Shown piece after piece: positions 54,663 through 63,467 of a stretch of 64,000 nt of DNA (position 1 is the first letter of the stretch; the number at the start of each line of letters is the position of its first letter). The DNA comes from Xanthobacteraceae bacterium (lineage in GTDB: Bacteria; Pseudomonadota; Alphaproteobacteria; Rhizobiales; Xanthobacteraceae). Location of the stretch: assembly GCA_019750915.1 (NCBI GenBank), contig JAIENY010000008.1, positions 1-64,000 of the forward strand, in the 5' to 3' direction. The notes below the pieces were generated by a model. The model worked only from the letters and a program-made list of their open reading frames with translations, made no database searches and was not told the DNA's origin. A program made the translations under genes and the position numbers.

Positions 54663-55217
54663 TTGGCAAAACAAATAGCCGAGCGCGCGGATATCCTGCC
54701 TCGATTGGCGGAGGTTTTCCGCGCGCACGGTTATGAGGGGGCGACCCTCTCGCTGCTTGGCAAAGCGTGCGGTCTTGGCAAGGGTAGCCTCTATCACTTC
54801 TTCCCCGGCGGGAAGGAGCAGATGGCCAAGGAAGTGCTGGCCGAGATCGACAACTGGTTCGAGGTCAACGTGTTCGCGCCGCTGCTGAAGACGGAAGATC
54901 CCAAGCAGGCGGTCGCCGACATGATCACCGCAACGGAAAAATATTTTTGGTCCGGCAAGCGTGTCTGTCTGGTCGGGGTGGTGGCGCTCGGTGTCACACG
55001 CGACGTCTTCGCCGAACAGGTGCACAGCTACTTCAAGCGGTGGGGAGACGCGCTCATCTCGGCGCTGCAAAGGAGCGGGCTCGCGCCCGCCATCGCCGAG
55101 CGCAAATCTGAGGATGCCATGGTCGTGATTCAGGGGGCGCTGGTAATGGCGCGGGCGCTGAACGATCCTAAGGTGTTTATCCGCGCCATGGCCGATCTGC
55201 GTGAGCGGCTTCTGTAA
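54663..55217 (+). CDS. TetR family regulator
   Basis: A 184-residue repressor. The N-terminal helix-turn-helix is GYEGATLSLLGKACGLGKGSLYHFFPGGKEQM; the C-terminal ligand domain resembles the LmrA/YxaF-like group with WSGKRVCLVGVVALG. TTG start with an AAGGG site. It follows the DUF1348 gene by 46 bases, so the pair is likely cotranscribed and autoregulated through the operators at 54090-54125. Confidence 0.9.
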   Translation: MAKQIAERADILPRLAEVFRAHGYEGATLSLLGKACGLGKGSLYHFFPGGKEQMAKEVLAEIDNWFEVNVFAPLLKTEDPKQAVADMITATEKYFWSGKRVCLVGVVALGVTRDVFAEQVHSYFKRWGDALISALQRSGLAPAIAERKSEDAMVVIQGALVMARALNDPKVFIRAMADLRERLL

Positions 55218-55242
55218 CGCGGGTGACGCGCGGTTCGCGCTG

Positions 55243-55261
55243 ATGTAAAAGCCTTTCACAT
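55243..55261. promoter_or_regulatory. Operator-like palindrome at the start of the second tetR
   Basis: ATGTAAAA-GCC-TTTCACAT, eight-base arms with one mismatch and a three-base centre. It overlaps the ATG at 55260 and matches in length and sequence the perfect palindrome at 55980-55998, so this TetR probably represses itself. Confidence 0.6.
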
Positions 55262-55925
55262 GAGCTGGAATCACAAGGGCCGCCGCGAGGGCGGCTATCA
55301 TCACGGCAATCTGAAGGAAGCGCTGGTCAAGGCGGCGCTCGAATTGATCGCGCGCAAGGGACCGGCAGGCTTCACCTTCGCGGAGGCCGCCCGGTCGGCG
55401 GGCGTCAGCCCGGCCGCGCCGTACCGGCATTTCCGCGACCGCGATGAGTTGCTGGCAAGCATTGCCCAGCAGGGCTTCGAGCAGTTCGAGGCGCGGCTGA
55501 ATGCGGCGTGGGACGACGGCCGGCCCGATACCATGACCGCGTTTCAGCGTGTCGGCATCGCCTATCTTGCGTTCGCCCGCGAGCACCCGGCGTATTATTC
55601 GGCGATGTTCGAATCGGGCCTGCCGCTGGAGAACAATCCGTCGCTGCTGGTCGCCAGCGAACGCGCCTTTGCCGTGATCCGCGCCGCAGCGGAGCGGCTG
55701 GTGACATTGGCACCGCCCAACGTGCCGCGTCCCCCCGCGCTGATGATGGCGCTGCATATCTGGGCGATGTCGCACGGCATCGCCTCGCTGTTCGGGCGCG
55801 GCGATGCGTCGGGCCGCAGGCTGCCGATGTCCCCGGAAGACCTGCTTGAGGCCGGTGTGCTGGTCTATCTCAAGGGTCTGGGTTTTACACCCGAGAGACA
55901 AACAGCCGCAGCTCCCAATCATTAA
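55260..55925 (+). CDS. TetR family regulator with WHG-type C-terminal domain
   Basis: A 221-residue regulator. The start SWNHKGRREGGYHHGNLKEA and helix-turn-helix FTFAEAARSAGVSPAAPYRHFRDRDELL are characteristic of the group with the TetR_C_33/WHG domain, and HIWAMSHGIASLFGRGDA gives the domain its name. The ligand is unknown. Palindromes with the same layout lie over its start codon and before the next gene, so it likely controls both. Confidence 0.9.
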   Translation: MSWNHKGRREGGYHHGNLKEALVKAALELIARKGPAGFTFAEAARSAGVSPAAPYRHFRDRDELLASIAQQGFEQFEARLNAAWDDGRPDTMTAFQRVGIAYLAFAREHPAYYSAMFESGLPLENNPSLLVASERAFAVIRAAAERLVTLAPPNVPRPPALMMALHIWAMSHGIASLFGRGDASGRRLPMSPEDLLEAGVLVYLKGLGFTPERQTAAAPNH

Positions 55926-55979
55926 ATTTGAAGTCGCCGCACCGGGCGCAGCTTGACAACCGGGCTTGATGGATTAGCT

Positions 55980-55998
55980 ATGTAAATGTTATTTACAT
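55980..55998. promoter_or_regulatory. Perfect operator-like palindrome before DUF2852 gene
   Basis: ATGTAAAT-GTT-ATTTACAT, a perfect eight-base inverted repeat, 20 bases before ATG and just after a TTGACA -35 (55953) and a probable -10 TAGCTAT. Position is ideal for repression. It matches the palindrome at 55243-55261. Confidence 0.68.
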
Positions 55999-56017
55999 TC
56001 ACGGCGAGGAGAGCCGA

Positions 56018-56509
56018 ATGACGCAGACTGCAGACTTCGACAGACCCGGGCGGCCGGGTTGGGGTTCGCGCCCTGACGACGGGCGCTGGCATCACAACGA
56101 ATGGCACCGGCGGTCTTGTCACCCGGCGTCGGTGATCCTCGTGATCGCCGCTTTCATCATCTGGTGGCCGCTGGGACTGGCGGCGCTCGCCTACACAATC
56201 GGGAGACGCAAAATGGGTTGTTGGGATCGCGGCGGACCTTTCGCCGAGAAGATGGAGCGCATGCAGTGGAAGATGGACCGGATGCGTGGCCGCATGGATG
56301 GCCGCGGTTTCTGGGGTCCGCAAACCAGCGGCAATCGCGCCTTCGACGATTACCGCATGGAGACGCTGCGCCGCCTTGAGGAGGAGCAGAAGGAATTCAA
56401 GGACTTCCTTGAGCGTCTGCGTCAGGCCAAGGACAAGGAGGAGTTCGATGCCTTCATGTCCCAGCACCGCCCGCGTCCAACCCCGCCGAACGATCAGCCG
56501 CAGGGTTGA
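56018..56509 (+). CDS. DUF2852 family membrane protein
   Basis: A 163-residue protein with one hydrophobic span, SVILVIAAFIIWWPLGLAAL (about residues 36-56), typical of DUF2852, followed by a polar Met/Arg-rich part (EKMERMQWKMDRMRGRMDGR) and a helical C-terminus with FDDYRMETLRRLEEEQKEFKD FLERL. Function unknown. A GGAGAG ribosome site precedes ATG. The operator and TetR gene upstream suggest induction by a small molecule. Confidence 0.88.
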   Translation: MTQTADFDRPGRPGWGSRPDDGRWHHNEWHRRSCHPASVILVIAAFIIWWPLGLAALAYTIGRRKMGCWDRGGPFAEKMERMQWKMDRMRGRMDGRGFWGPQTSGNRAFDDYRMETLRRLEEEQKEFKDFLERLRQAKDKEEFDAFMSQHRPRPTPPNDQPQG

Positions 56510-56535
56510 TCGCCCCAGACCGTGACGCTCGAAAC

Positions 56536-56569
56536 CGCCCGCCTGGCCTCAGGCGGGCGCTTTTGCTTT
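56536..56569 (+). terminator. Intrinsic terminator after DUF2852 gene
   Basis: Perfect ten-base stem CGCCCGCCTG with CAGGCGGGCG and a GCCT loop, followed by CTTTTGCTTT. Confidence 0.85.
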
Positions 56570-56867
56570 AGGCATTTCATCTTGAAGTCATGGGGCTTTC
56601 TGCCTCTGAAACCGGTTCTGGTAACCTCATTTTAACCACGCCGGGCGTCTGTTGAACGGGCCAAAACGGCGTTTTCAGCCCTCGTTTTGACATGTTGGCA
56701 GGGGATTCCTGAAACCGGCCTTGGGGATAAGGCCACCCCACGCGACATGGCATCGATTTTGAACGATCGGCGACGTTGGCGTTTTGGCAGCAGCATGTGG
56801 GGTTGCGCACGGTTTGTCGCGCTCCCGCAATCATTTTGGAGATAATGACGTTGAGAGGATCCCGATC
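56570..56867 (+). promoter_or_regulatory. tolQ upstream region
   Basis: No gene is seen in this 298-base leader. It contains TTTTAACCA near 56629, a word like a CtrA half-site, a TTGACA near 56686 that could be a -35, and a ribosome site before ATG 56868. It probably holds the main promoter of the tol-pal cluster; the exact start is not determinable. Confidence 0.4.
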
Positions 56868-57581
56868 ATGAATCCAGCCGACGTGGCACAATCAGCCCTG
56901 CCGGTGGCCTCCTCCGACGTGTCGCTGATCTCCCTGTTCCTGCAGGCGCATATCGTCGTCAAGTTCGTGATGCTTGGCCTGCTGAGCTGTTCGGTCTGGG
57001 TCTGGGCCATCGCGATCGACAAGATTTTTCTGTACGCGCGCACCAAGCGCGCCATGGACCGCTTCGAGCAGGCGTTCTGGTCCGGCCAGTCGATCGACGA
57101 TCTGTACCGCACGCTGTCGGCAAAACCGACGCATTCGATGGCGGCCTTGTTTGTGGCCGCGATGCGGGAATGGAAGCGTTCGTTCGAGAGCCATTCGCGT
57201 TCGTTCGCCGGTCTTCAAACCCGCATCGACAAGGTGATGAGCGTGTCGATCGCGCGTGAAATCGAACGGCTCGACCGCAGGTTGCTGGTGCTCGCGACCG
57301 TGGGCTCGGCCGGCCCGTTTGTCGGCCTGTTCGGCACCGTTTGGGGCATCATGTCGAGCTTCCAGTCGATTGCGGCTTCGAAAAACACATCGCTGGCCGT
57401 GGTGGCGCCCGGCATTGCGGAAGCGCTGTTTGCGACTGCGGTCGGTTTGATCGCCGCCATCCCGGCGACAATTTTCTATAACAAGTTCACATCCGAGGTG
57501 AACCGGCAGGCGCAGCGCCTGGAGGGTTTCGCCGACGAGTTCTCGGCGATCCTGTCTCGGCAGATCGACGAGCGGGCGTAA
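56868..57581 (+). CDS. tolQ: Tol-Pal system proton channel protein TolQ
   Basis: A 237-residue inner-membrane protein. Three spans are present: near residues 25-45, and two in the core VGSAGPFVGLFGTVWGIMSS and GIAEALFATAVGLIAAIPATIFYN. With TolR it uses the proton gradient to energise TolA during outer-membrane constriction at division. The Met at 56868 gives the family length; upstream codons of the open frame are not TolQ-like. Confidence 0.97.
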   Translation: MNPADVAQSALPVASSDVSLISLFLQAHIVVKFVMLGLLSCSVWVWAIAIDKIFLYARTKRAMDRFEQAFWSGQSIDDLYRTLSAKPTHSMAALFVAAMREWKRSFESHSRSFAGLQTRIDKVMSVSIAREIERLDRRLLVLATVGSAGPFVGLFGTVWGIMSSFQSIAASKNTSLAVVAPGIAEALFATAVGLIAAIPATIFYNKFTSEVNRQAQRLEGFADEFSAILSRQIDERA

Positions 57582-57610
57582 GTTTTCAACACGACAACGG
57601 GCGAACGATC

Positions 57611-58063
57611 ATGGGAATGAGCATGGGAGGCGGAGCAGGTGGAGGCCGGCGCGGTCGTCATCAGCGTGCGCCCGTCATGGCGGAGATCAACGTCACCCCG
57701 ATGGTGGACGTGATGCTCGTGCTTTTGATTATTTTCATGGTGTCGGCGCCGCTGCTGACTGTCGGCGTGCCGCTCGACTTGCCACAGACCGCAGCCAAAA
57801 GCCTCGATCAGGACAAGGAGCCGCTGACGCTCTCAGTACAGGTTTCGGGCAAGATCTTTCTCAACAACACCGAGATTTCCCCCGACGATCTGGTCGCAAA
57901 GCTGAAGGCGATCACCGACGCTCGTGGCGGAACCGATGAGCGAATTTACGTGCGCGGCGACACCAAGGCCGACTACGGCACCATCATGAAGGTGATGGGC
58001 CGGCTGTCCGCTGCCGGGTTCAAGCGCGTCGCGCTGGTGACAGAGATCGAACAAGGGACGTGA
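57611..58063 (+). CDS. tolR: Tol-Pal system protein TolR
   Basis: A 150-residue protein. A Gly/Arg-rich N-terminus precedes AEINVTPMVDVMLVLLIIFM, which holds the conserved channel Asp, then a periplasmic domain with GVPLDLPQTAAKSLD and RVALVTEIEQGT. Partner of TolQ. Its stop overlaps the tolA GTG start by four bases. Confidence 0.97.
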   Translation: MGMSMGGGAGGGRRGRHQRAPVMAEINVTPMVDVMLVLLIIFMVSAPLLTVGVPLDLPQTAAKSLDQDKEPLTLSVQVSGKIFLNNTEISPDDLVAKLKAITDARGGTDERIYVRGDTKADYGTIMKVMGRLSAAGFKRVALVTEIEQGT

Positions 58064-59004
58064 CGGTGAAGATCGACCGGACCCTCGCAGCGTCTGTCGC
58101 TCTGCATGCTCTGGTGATCGGCTGGGGTCTTGTCTCGTTCTCCAGCAAGGCGTTTGAAACGACGCCGCAGGAATCGCTTCCGGTCGATATCATTTCTTCC
58201 GATCAATTCGCCAAGGTCACGCAGGGCATCAAGACCGGCAAGAAGGACAATCCAAAGCCGCTGGCCGAGAAGGTCGCCGATGCGACCCCGCCGCAGGATG
58301 ATCCGGTGGGCAAGATCGACGACAAGAAGCCGCCGGTGGTGACCGATACCGCGCCTGCGCCGCCGCCGAAGCCCGTCGAAAAGCCAGTCGAGAAAAAGCC
58401 TGATCCGCCAAAGCCGGTCGCCGAGGAAAAGCCCAAGGAAGAGACCAAGCCAGCCGAGAAGAAACCCGATCCGGCCAAGGTCGACCCCATCGCAGAGGCG
58501 CTGAAGAAGGAAGAAGCGAAGAAGCCCGCGCCGAAGAAGCAGGCGCAGGCTGCGCCGCCCCAGCCGCAGCAACCCAAGCGCGAGCGGGTCTTCGACGAGA
58601 CCAAGATCGCGGCGCTGCTCGACAAGCGCGATCCGACGCGGCAGTCGATTACGGGCGCGCAACTAAATTCCCAGGCCGCGCTTGGTCTGGCCCATGGCCG
58701 CGCCGCCGACAATTCGGCAACCTGGGGCTCGATGTTCAAGTCACAGGTCGAGCGTTGCTGGAAGAAGCCGTATGGCGGTATTGAAGCCCAGCAGATCGAG
58801 GCGAGTTTCGATATCCGTCTGAAGAAGGACGGCACCCTCGAGACGATGCCGGTGCCGCTGCCGGGCAGTGGCTCACCCTATTTCCGCGTCTACCAGGAGA
58901 GCGCGCGTCGCGCGATTATCGAATGTCAGCCCTATAATCTGCCTGCGGCTTTCTTTGACGAATGGAAATTTTTCGAACCCGTTTTCACCGAACGTAACTC
59001 TTGA
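58060..59004 (+). CDS. tolA: Tol-Pal system protein TolA
   Basis: A 314-residue protein with an N-terminal span (about residues 8-28: AASVALHALVIGWGLVSF), a long Lys/Pro/Glu-rich periplasmic domain (about 70-190, repeats of EKPVEKKPDPPKPV and KPAEKKPDPAKVD) and a C-terminal domain with FKSQVERCWKKPYGG and RAIIECQPYNLP. It links TolQR to Pal and TolB. Starts at GTG inside the tolR stop. Confidence 0.93.
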   Translation: MTVKIDRTLAASVALHALVIGWGLVSFSSKAFETTPQESLPVDIISSDQFAKVTQGIKTGKKDNPKPLAEKVADATPPQDDPVGKIDDKKPPVVTDTAPAPPPKPVEKPVEKKPDPPKPVAEEKPKEETKPAEKKPDPAKVDPIAEALKKEEAKKPAPKKQAQAAPPQPQQPKRERVFDETKIAALLDKRDPTRQSITGAQLNSQAALGLAHGRAADNSATWGSMFKSQVERCWKKPYGGIEAQQIEASFDIRLKKDGTLETMPVPLPGSGSPYFRVYQESARRAIIECQPYNLPAAFFDEWKFFEPVFTERNS

Positions 59005-59040
59005 GCGCGCACGCCAGACGTTTGCGCAGGACCCCGCAGG

Positions 59041-60387
59041 ATGAACCAGGATAAGAAGTCGCCAATGTCCTTCAGCATGACCCGCCGCCAGCTGGTCGGC
59101 GGGAGCGCAGCCGCTGCCGTCTCGCTGGGGCTGCCGTTCAAGGCCGCGGCGCAGGTTCGCGTCCAGGTCGACCAGGGCAACTTTCAGCCGATCCCGATCG
59201 CGATTCCGAATTTCGTCCCGGGCAATCCGTCGGATGGCGAGGTCGGTGCCGGAATCACGCAAGTGATCACCAACAATCTCAAGCGCAGCGGATTGTTCGC
59301 TCCAATCGATCAGGCGGCTTATATCGAACGAATTTCCAGCATTGATGTTTCACCCCAGTTTCCGAGCTGGCGGCAGATCAACGCGCAGGCACTGGTGACA
59401 GGCCGTGCGACCCGCCAAAACGACGGCCGCCTCAAGGCGGAGTTTCGGCTATGGGACGTGCCCGCCGCCCAGCAGCTCACTGGCCAGCAGTATTTCACCT
59501 CGCCCGAATCCTGGCGCCGCGTGGCGCATATTATTTCGGACCAGATTTACGAGCGCCTGACCGGCGAAAAAGGTTACTTCGACAGCCGCATCGTGTTCGT
59601 CGATGAGAGCGGTCCCGCAACCCGCCGCGTCAAGCGTCTGGCGATCATGGATCAGGACGGCGCCAGTGTGCGGTATCTGACGCGGGGCGCGGACCTCGTG
59701 CTGACGCCGCGTTTCTCGCCCTCGACGCAGGAAATCACTTATATGGAGTTCGGCGAGGGCGATCCGCGGGTCTATCTGTTCAACGTGGAGACCGGCCAGC
59801 GCGAAGTCGTTGGCAATTTCCCCGGAATGTCGTTTGCGCCGCGCTTTTCGCCAGACGGTCAGCGCATTGTCATGAGCCTGCAGCAGGGCGGTAATTCCAA
59901 TTTGTTTACCATGGACCTGCGCTCGAAATCGACGATGCGCCTGACCGATACGCCGGCGATCGACACCTCACCTTCCTATTCGCCGGACGGGGCGCGCCTG
60001 TGTTTCGAATCGGATCGGGGCGGCAAGCCGCAAATCTATGTGATGGCGGCAAGCGGGGGTGCTGCGCAGCGCATTTCGTTTGGCGATGGCAGTTACTCGA
60101 CACCGGTCTGGTCGCCGCGCGGTGACTACATCGCATTCACCAAGCAGGGCGGTGGCCAGTTCGCCATCGGTATCATGAAGCCGGACGGCTCCGGCGAACG
60201 AATCCTGACATCGGGCTTCCATAATGAAGGACCGACCTTCGCGCCGAATGGGCGCGTGGTGATGTTCTTCCGCGACCTTGGCCAAGGCCCGTATCTCTAC
60301 ACGGTCGATATCTCCGGCCGTAACGAGCAGAAGCAGCCGACGCCGGGCTTCGCCTCCGATCCTGCTTGGTCGCCACTATTGTCCTGA
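59041..60387 (+). CDS. tolB: Tol-Pal system beta-propeller protein TolB
   Basis: A 448-residue periplasmic protein. The signal region is [20 protein letters not shown] ending LPFKAAAQV; the twin Arg in TRRQLVGG fits a Tat signal. Then comes the TolB N domain ([20 protein letters not shown]) and a six-bladed propeller with repeats such as [34 protein letters not shown] and [13 protein letters not shown]. It binds Pal and TolA. The Met at codon 9 or 12 could also be the start. Confidence 0.96.
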   Translation: MNQDKKSPMSFSMTRRQLVGGSAAAAVSLGLPFKAAAQVRVQVDQGNFQPIPIAIPNFVPGNPSDGEVGAGITQVITNNLKRSGLFAPIDQAAYIERISSIDVSPQFPSWRQINAQALVTGRATRQNDGRLKAEFRLWDVPAAQQLTGQQYFTSPESWRRVAHIISDQIYERLTGEKGYFDSRIVFVDESGPATRRVKRLAIMDQDGASVRYLTRGADLVLTPRFSPSTQEITYMEFGEGDPRVYLFNVETGQREVVGNFPGMSFAPRFSPDGQRIVMSLQQGGNSNLFTMDLRSKSTMRLTDTPAIDTSPSYSPDGARLCFESDRGGKPQIYVMAASGGAAQRISFGDGSYSTPVWSPRGDYIAFTKQGGGQFAIGIMKPDGSGERILTSGFHNEGPTFAPNGRVVMFFRDLGQGPYLYTVDISGRNEQKQPTPGFASDPAWSPLLS

Positions 60388-60608
60388 CGCCACATCAAGA
60401 GTGGAAAACGCACGGGAACTCGCAAACAATGGCGAGTTTCAATGTCACGCCATATTTGCACCCTATTAACCATCGCGATTGCTTTACCCGGTCCCGGGGC
60501 ATTTGATCGGTTTTGGCAACCCCCCATCAAGGTTGACGGAACGTTCGCTTAACCAAGCGGCTGTAGATCGGACTCTGGACAATAAAACGCGAGCGTGGAG
60601 GCTCCGGA

Positions 60609-61103
60609 ATGTTTTCTCAGATGCGTATCCTCCAGGGATTCAAATTTGCGGCGGTGCTGGCCGTCGCGCTGTCGATGGGAGCCTGCGCCAACAAGAACGG
60701 CCTCGGTGGGGACGGTCTGGCAGGCGCGGCCGCGCCCGGCAGCCAGCAGGACTTCGTCGTCAATGTCGGCGACCGTGTGTTCTTCGATAGCGATCAGACC
60801 GATCTGTCACAGCAGGCGATCAACACGCTGGAGAAGCAGGCGCAGTGGCTGCGCCAGTATCCGCGCTACACCTTCACCATTGAAGGTCACGCGGATGAAC
60901 GCGGCACCCGTGAATACAACATTGCGCTCGGCGCCCGGCGCGCGCAGTCAGTGCGTAATTTCCTGGTTTCTCGAGGAATCGAGGCGAGTCGTATGCGAAC
61001 CATCTCCTACGGCAAGGAGCGCCCGGTCGCGGTCTGCAACGACATCTCGTGCTGGTCCCAGAACCGCCGCGCCGTCACCGTGCTGAACGCCAGTTCGTCA
61101 TAA
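60609..61103 (+). CDS. pal: Peptidoglycan-associated lipoprotein Pal
   Basis: A 164-residue lipoprotein. The lipobox is LSMGAC (acylated Cys at about residue 26). The OmpA-like domain has VFFDSDQTDLSQQAINTLEK, FTIEGHADERGTREYNIALG and ARRAQSVRNFL, with the Asp and Arg that bind diaminopimelate. It anchors the outer membrane to peptidoglycan with TolB. A terminator follows 25 bases after the stop. Confidence 0.97.
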   Translation: MFSQMRILQGFKFAAVLAVALSMGACANKNGLGGDGLAGAAAPGSQQDFVVNVGDRVFFDSDQTDLSQQAINTLEKQAQWLRQYPRYTFTIEGHADERGTREYNIALGARRAQSVRNFLVSRGIEASRMRTISYGKERPVAVCNDISCWSQNRRAVTVLNASSS

Positions 61104-61127
61104 GGTCGGCTCCGGTTTTCCGGTTTG

Positions 61128-61152
61128 AAACGGCGCCTTCGGGCGCCGTTTT
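61128..61152 (+). terminator. Intrinsic terminator after pal
   Basis: Stem AAACGGCGCC with GGCGCCGTTT and the stable TTCG loop, followed by TCGTTT. The T run is short, so read-through into cpoB is possible. Confidence 0.75.
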
Positions 61153-61258
61153 CGTTTGGCTACCGGCAGTCACATTTTTGGCGTAGTAAGTTCGTCATGC
61201 TTCGCCGCCCGCGCGGCGGGTCGAAAATCGAAGAACCGGGTCCAGGCATCCAGATTCC

Positions 61259-62254
61259 ATGTCATTCAAGTTCAAGACAATCGCCGGAGCAGGTCTTGCC
61301 TGCGCACTGTTTGCCCTGACGTCTTACGCCACGGCGCAGGATTACAATGACGATCCGCAGACCCAGATTGATCGGCTATCCGAACAATTGCGGACGCTGA
61401 CCGGCCAGAATGAAGAACTGCAGCACCAGAATCAGGTGCTACAACAGCAATTGCAGCAGTTGCAGGCGGGGGGCGCACCCGCTCGGGATGCTTCCGGACG
61501 GAACGGTCCGGCGTCACAGCAGCAATCGCCCTCGCAGGGCCAAGTTTATCAAAACCAGCCTTACCCAAACCAGCCTCCGCAGTCCTATCAGCAGGCGCCG
61601 ATCAACGCACCGTATAACGACAACCCGCCGCCGAACGCGGCATCGTCCGGTGGGCGGCGTGGCGACGCCTTCGATCCGAGTCAAAATCCGAATGCGCCCG
61701 GAGTGCCACGGGCTCTCGGTGGCGGACAACTGCCGATCAATCCGAATGCACCGCCGGGCGCGCCGCTGAATCTTGAGGCCGCCCCACAAGGTGGCTATGC
61801 CCCGGAACAGCAGGCTCCGCAGCAACCTGCACCGGGCGCTGCGGCCTCGCTGACGACCGCGCCGCCGACGTCCTCGCCGCGAGACGAATTCGATCTTGGT
61901 ATTGGCTACATGCAGCGGAAGGATTATGGGCTGGCTGCGGAGACAATGCGCAATTTCATCGCCAAATACCCAACTGAGCGGTTGGTGGGCGACGCGCAAT
62001 ACTGGCTTGGCGAAAGCCTGTTTCAGCGCCAGCAATATCGAGACGCTGCCGAGGCATTTTTGCAGGTGACCTCGAAGTATGACAGGTCCGCCAAGGCCCC
62101 GGATGCCTTGTTGCGGTTGGGGCAATCTCTCGCCGCGTTGAAACAAAAGGACGCTGCTTGTGCCTCGTTCGGTGAGATCGCACGCAAATATCCCAAGGCG
62201 TCCAGCGGCGTGAAGCAGGGTGTCGTGCGTGAGCAAAAGCGGACAGGCTGCTGA
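61259..62254 (+). CDS. cpoB: Cell division coordinator CpoB (YbgF)
   Basis: A 331-residue periplasmic protein. The signal peptide is MSFKFKTIAGAGLACALFAL ending ATAQ. A short trimeric coiled coil (about 38-70, DRLSEQLRTLTGQNEELQHQ) is followed by a long Gln/Pro/Ala-rich linker (about 72-205) and three TPR repeats (DEFDLGIGYMQRKDYGLAAE, GDAQYWLGESLFQRQQYRDA, DALLRLGQSLAALKQKDAAC). It coordinates outer-membrane constriction with peptidoglycan synthesis. The linker is long for the family. Its end overlaps tilS by 26 bases. Confidence 0.93.
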   Translation: MSFKFKTIAGAGLACALFALTSYATAQDYNDDPQTQIDRLSEQLRTLTGQNEELQHQNQVLQQQLQQLQAGGAPARDASGRNGPASQQQSPSQGQVYQNQPYPNQPPQSYQQAPINAPYNDNPPPNAASSGGRRGDAFDPSQNPNAPGVPRALGGGQLPINPNAPPGAPLNLEAAPQGGYAPEQQAPQQPAPGAAASLTTAPPTSSPRDEFDLGIGYMQRKDYGLAAETMRNFIAKYPTERLVGDAQYWLGESLFQRQQYRDAAEAFLQVTSKYDRSAKAPDALLRLGQSLAALKQKDAACASFGEIARKYPKASSGVKQGVVREQKRTGC

Positions 62255-63260
62255 ACCGGTCTCAGCCCTTGAGGCCCGGCAATTGTTTGCCGGATGGAAG
62301 CGGTTGCCTGCCCTTGTGCTTGCGGTATCGGGCGGTCCGGATTCGATGGCTCTGCTCTGGCTCGCCGCGCGCTGGCGACGGGCGCTCAAGAACGGTCCGG
62401 AACTGACAGCGGTCACGGTCGATCACGGATTGCGTCCCGAATCCGCCGCCGAAGCCCGTCAGGTCAAGCAACTCGCTAGCTCGCTCGGTATCGTACATCG
62501 CACGGCGCGATGGCGCGGCGACAAACCGGCGAGCGGACTGCCTGAAGCTGCCCGCAATGCGCGCTATGACCTGCTTGCGAGGGCCGCGCGCTCTTTATCC
62601 GCTCCTGCCATTGCAACGGCACATACCCAGGACGATCAGGCCGAAACCGTCCTGATGAGGCTGTCGCGCGGCAGCGGCATTGCTGGACTCGCCGGAATGG
62701 CGCGGTGGTCAAAACGCGAGGACATCGCATTGTTGAGACCGCTGCTGGACGTGCCGAAGGATCGGTTGGTCGCGACGCTCAGGCGCGCGAGTATCAGCTA
62801 CGCCGACGACCCGACGAATTCGGATGCAGCCTATACACGGCCCCGCCTGCGCGCGTTGATGCCGGCCCTGGCGGCCGAGGGCGCCGATGCGCGAAATCTG
62901 GCAAGGCTCGCAGCGCGGCTGGCGCGAGCGAATGCGGCGCTCGAACTGATGACCGACGGCGCGGAGCGCTATTTGCGGGCCAGCGGTTCGATGCCGGTGC
63001 CGCGCGCTGATGCCTCATTCAATCTTTCGGCGTTTTTGGAGCTATCCGAAGAACTTCAGGTGCGCCTGCTGATCCGGGCGCTCAGTGGAGCGTCGCAGGC
63101 GAGGGTTCCGGAGCTGGGAAAGGTAGAAGCGTTGCTTGGTTTGCTGACCGAAGCGGGCAGCGCCGGCCGGCCGTTCAAGCGCAGCCTCGCGGGCAAGACC
63201 GTCGGCATCGAGAAACAGCGCCTGGTAATCCGTCTTGCTCCGCCTCGCCGGCCGGTTTGA
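62229..63260 (+). CDS. tilS: tRNA(Ile)-lysidine synthetase
   Basis: A 343-residue N-type ATP pyrophosphatase. The PP-loop is LAVSGGPDSMALLWL; then TVDHGLRPESAAEARQV, ATAHTQDDQAETVLMRLSRG SG and NSDAAYTRPRLRALMP follow. It adds lysine to C34 of the minor isoleucine tRNA so that it reads AUA. Starts at GTG 62229 or GTG 62220 inside cpoB. The C-terminal domains of longer TilS proteins are reduced. Confidence 0.95.
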   Translation: MSKSGQAAEPVSALEARQLFAGWKRLPALVLAVSGGPDSMALLWLAARWRRALKNGPELTAVTVDHGLRPESAAEARQVKQLASSLGIVHRTARWRGDKPASGLPEAARNARYDLLARAARSLSAPAIATAHTQDDQAETVLMRLSRGSGIAGLAGMARWSKREDIALLRPLLDVPKDRLVATLRRASISYADDPTNSDAAYTRPRLRALMPALAAEGADARNLARLAARLARANAALELMTDGAERYLRASGSMPVPRADASFNLSAFLELSEELQVRLLIRALSGASQARVPELGKVEALLGLLTEAGSAGRPFKRSLAGKTVGIEKQRLVIRLAPPRRPV

Positions 63261-63467
63261 CGGACAGGGAAACGAAAGGCCTTAACCAAGGGTCCAAAGC
63301 ATTATTTAAGGCATTATTGGTTTTCGCCCGGAAAAGCCTCAAATGCGGTAAATAGTCGTGGCTAGTTCCCTTGGCATCGGCTCCTGCCACACATAGATTG
63401 GGGTCCGACCACTGCGGCCCGTGCCGCTCGGATTTATAAGGCTCGATCGGGCCACGAAGGACATCGG

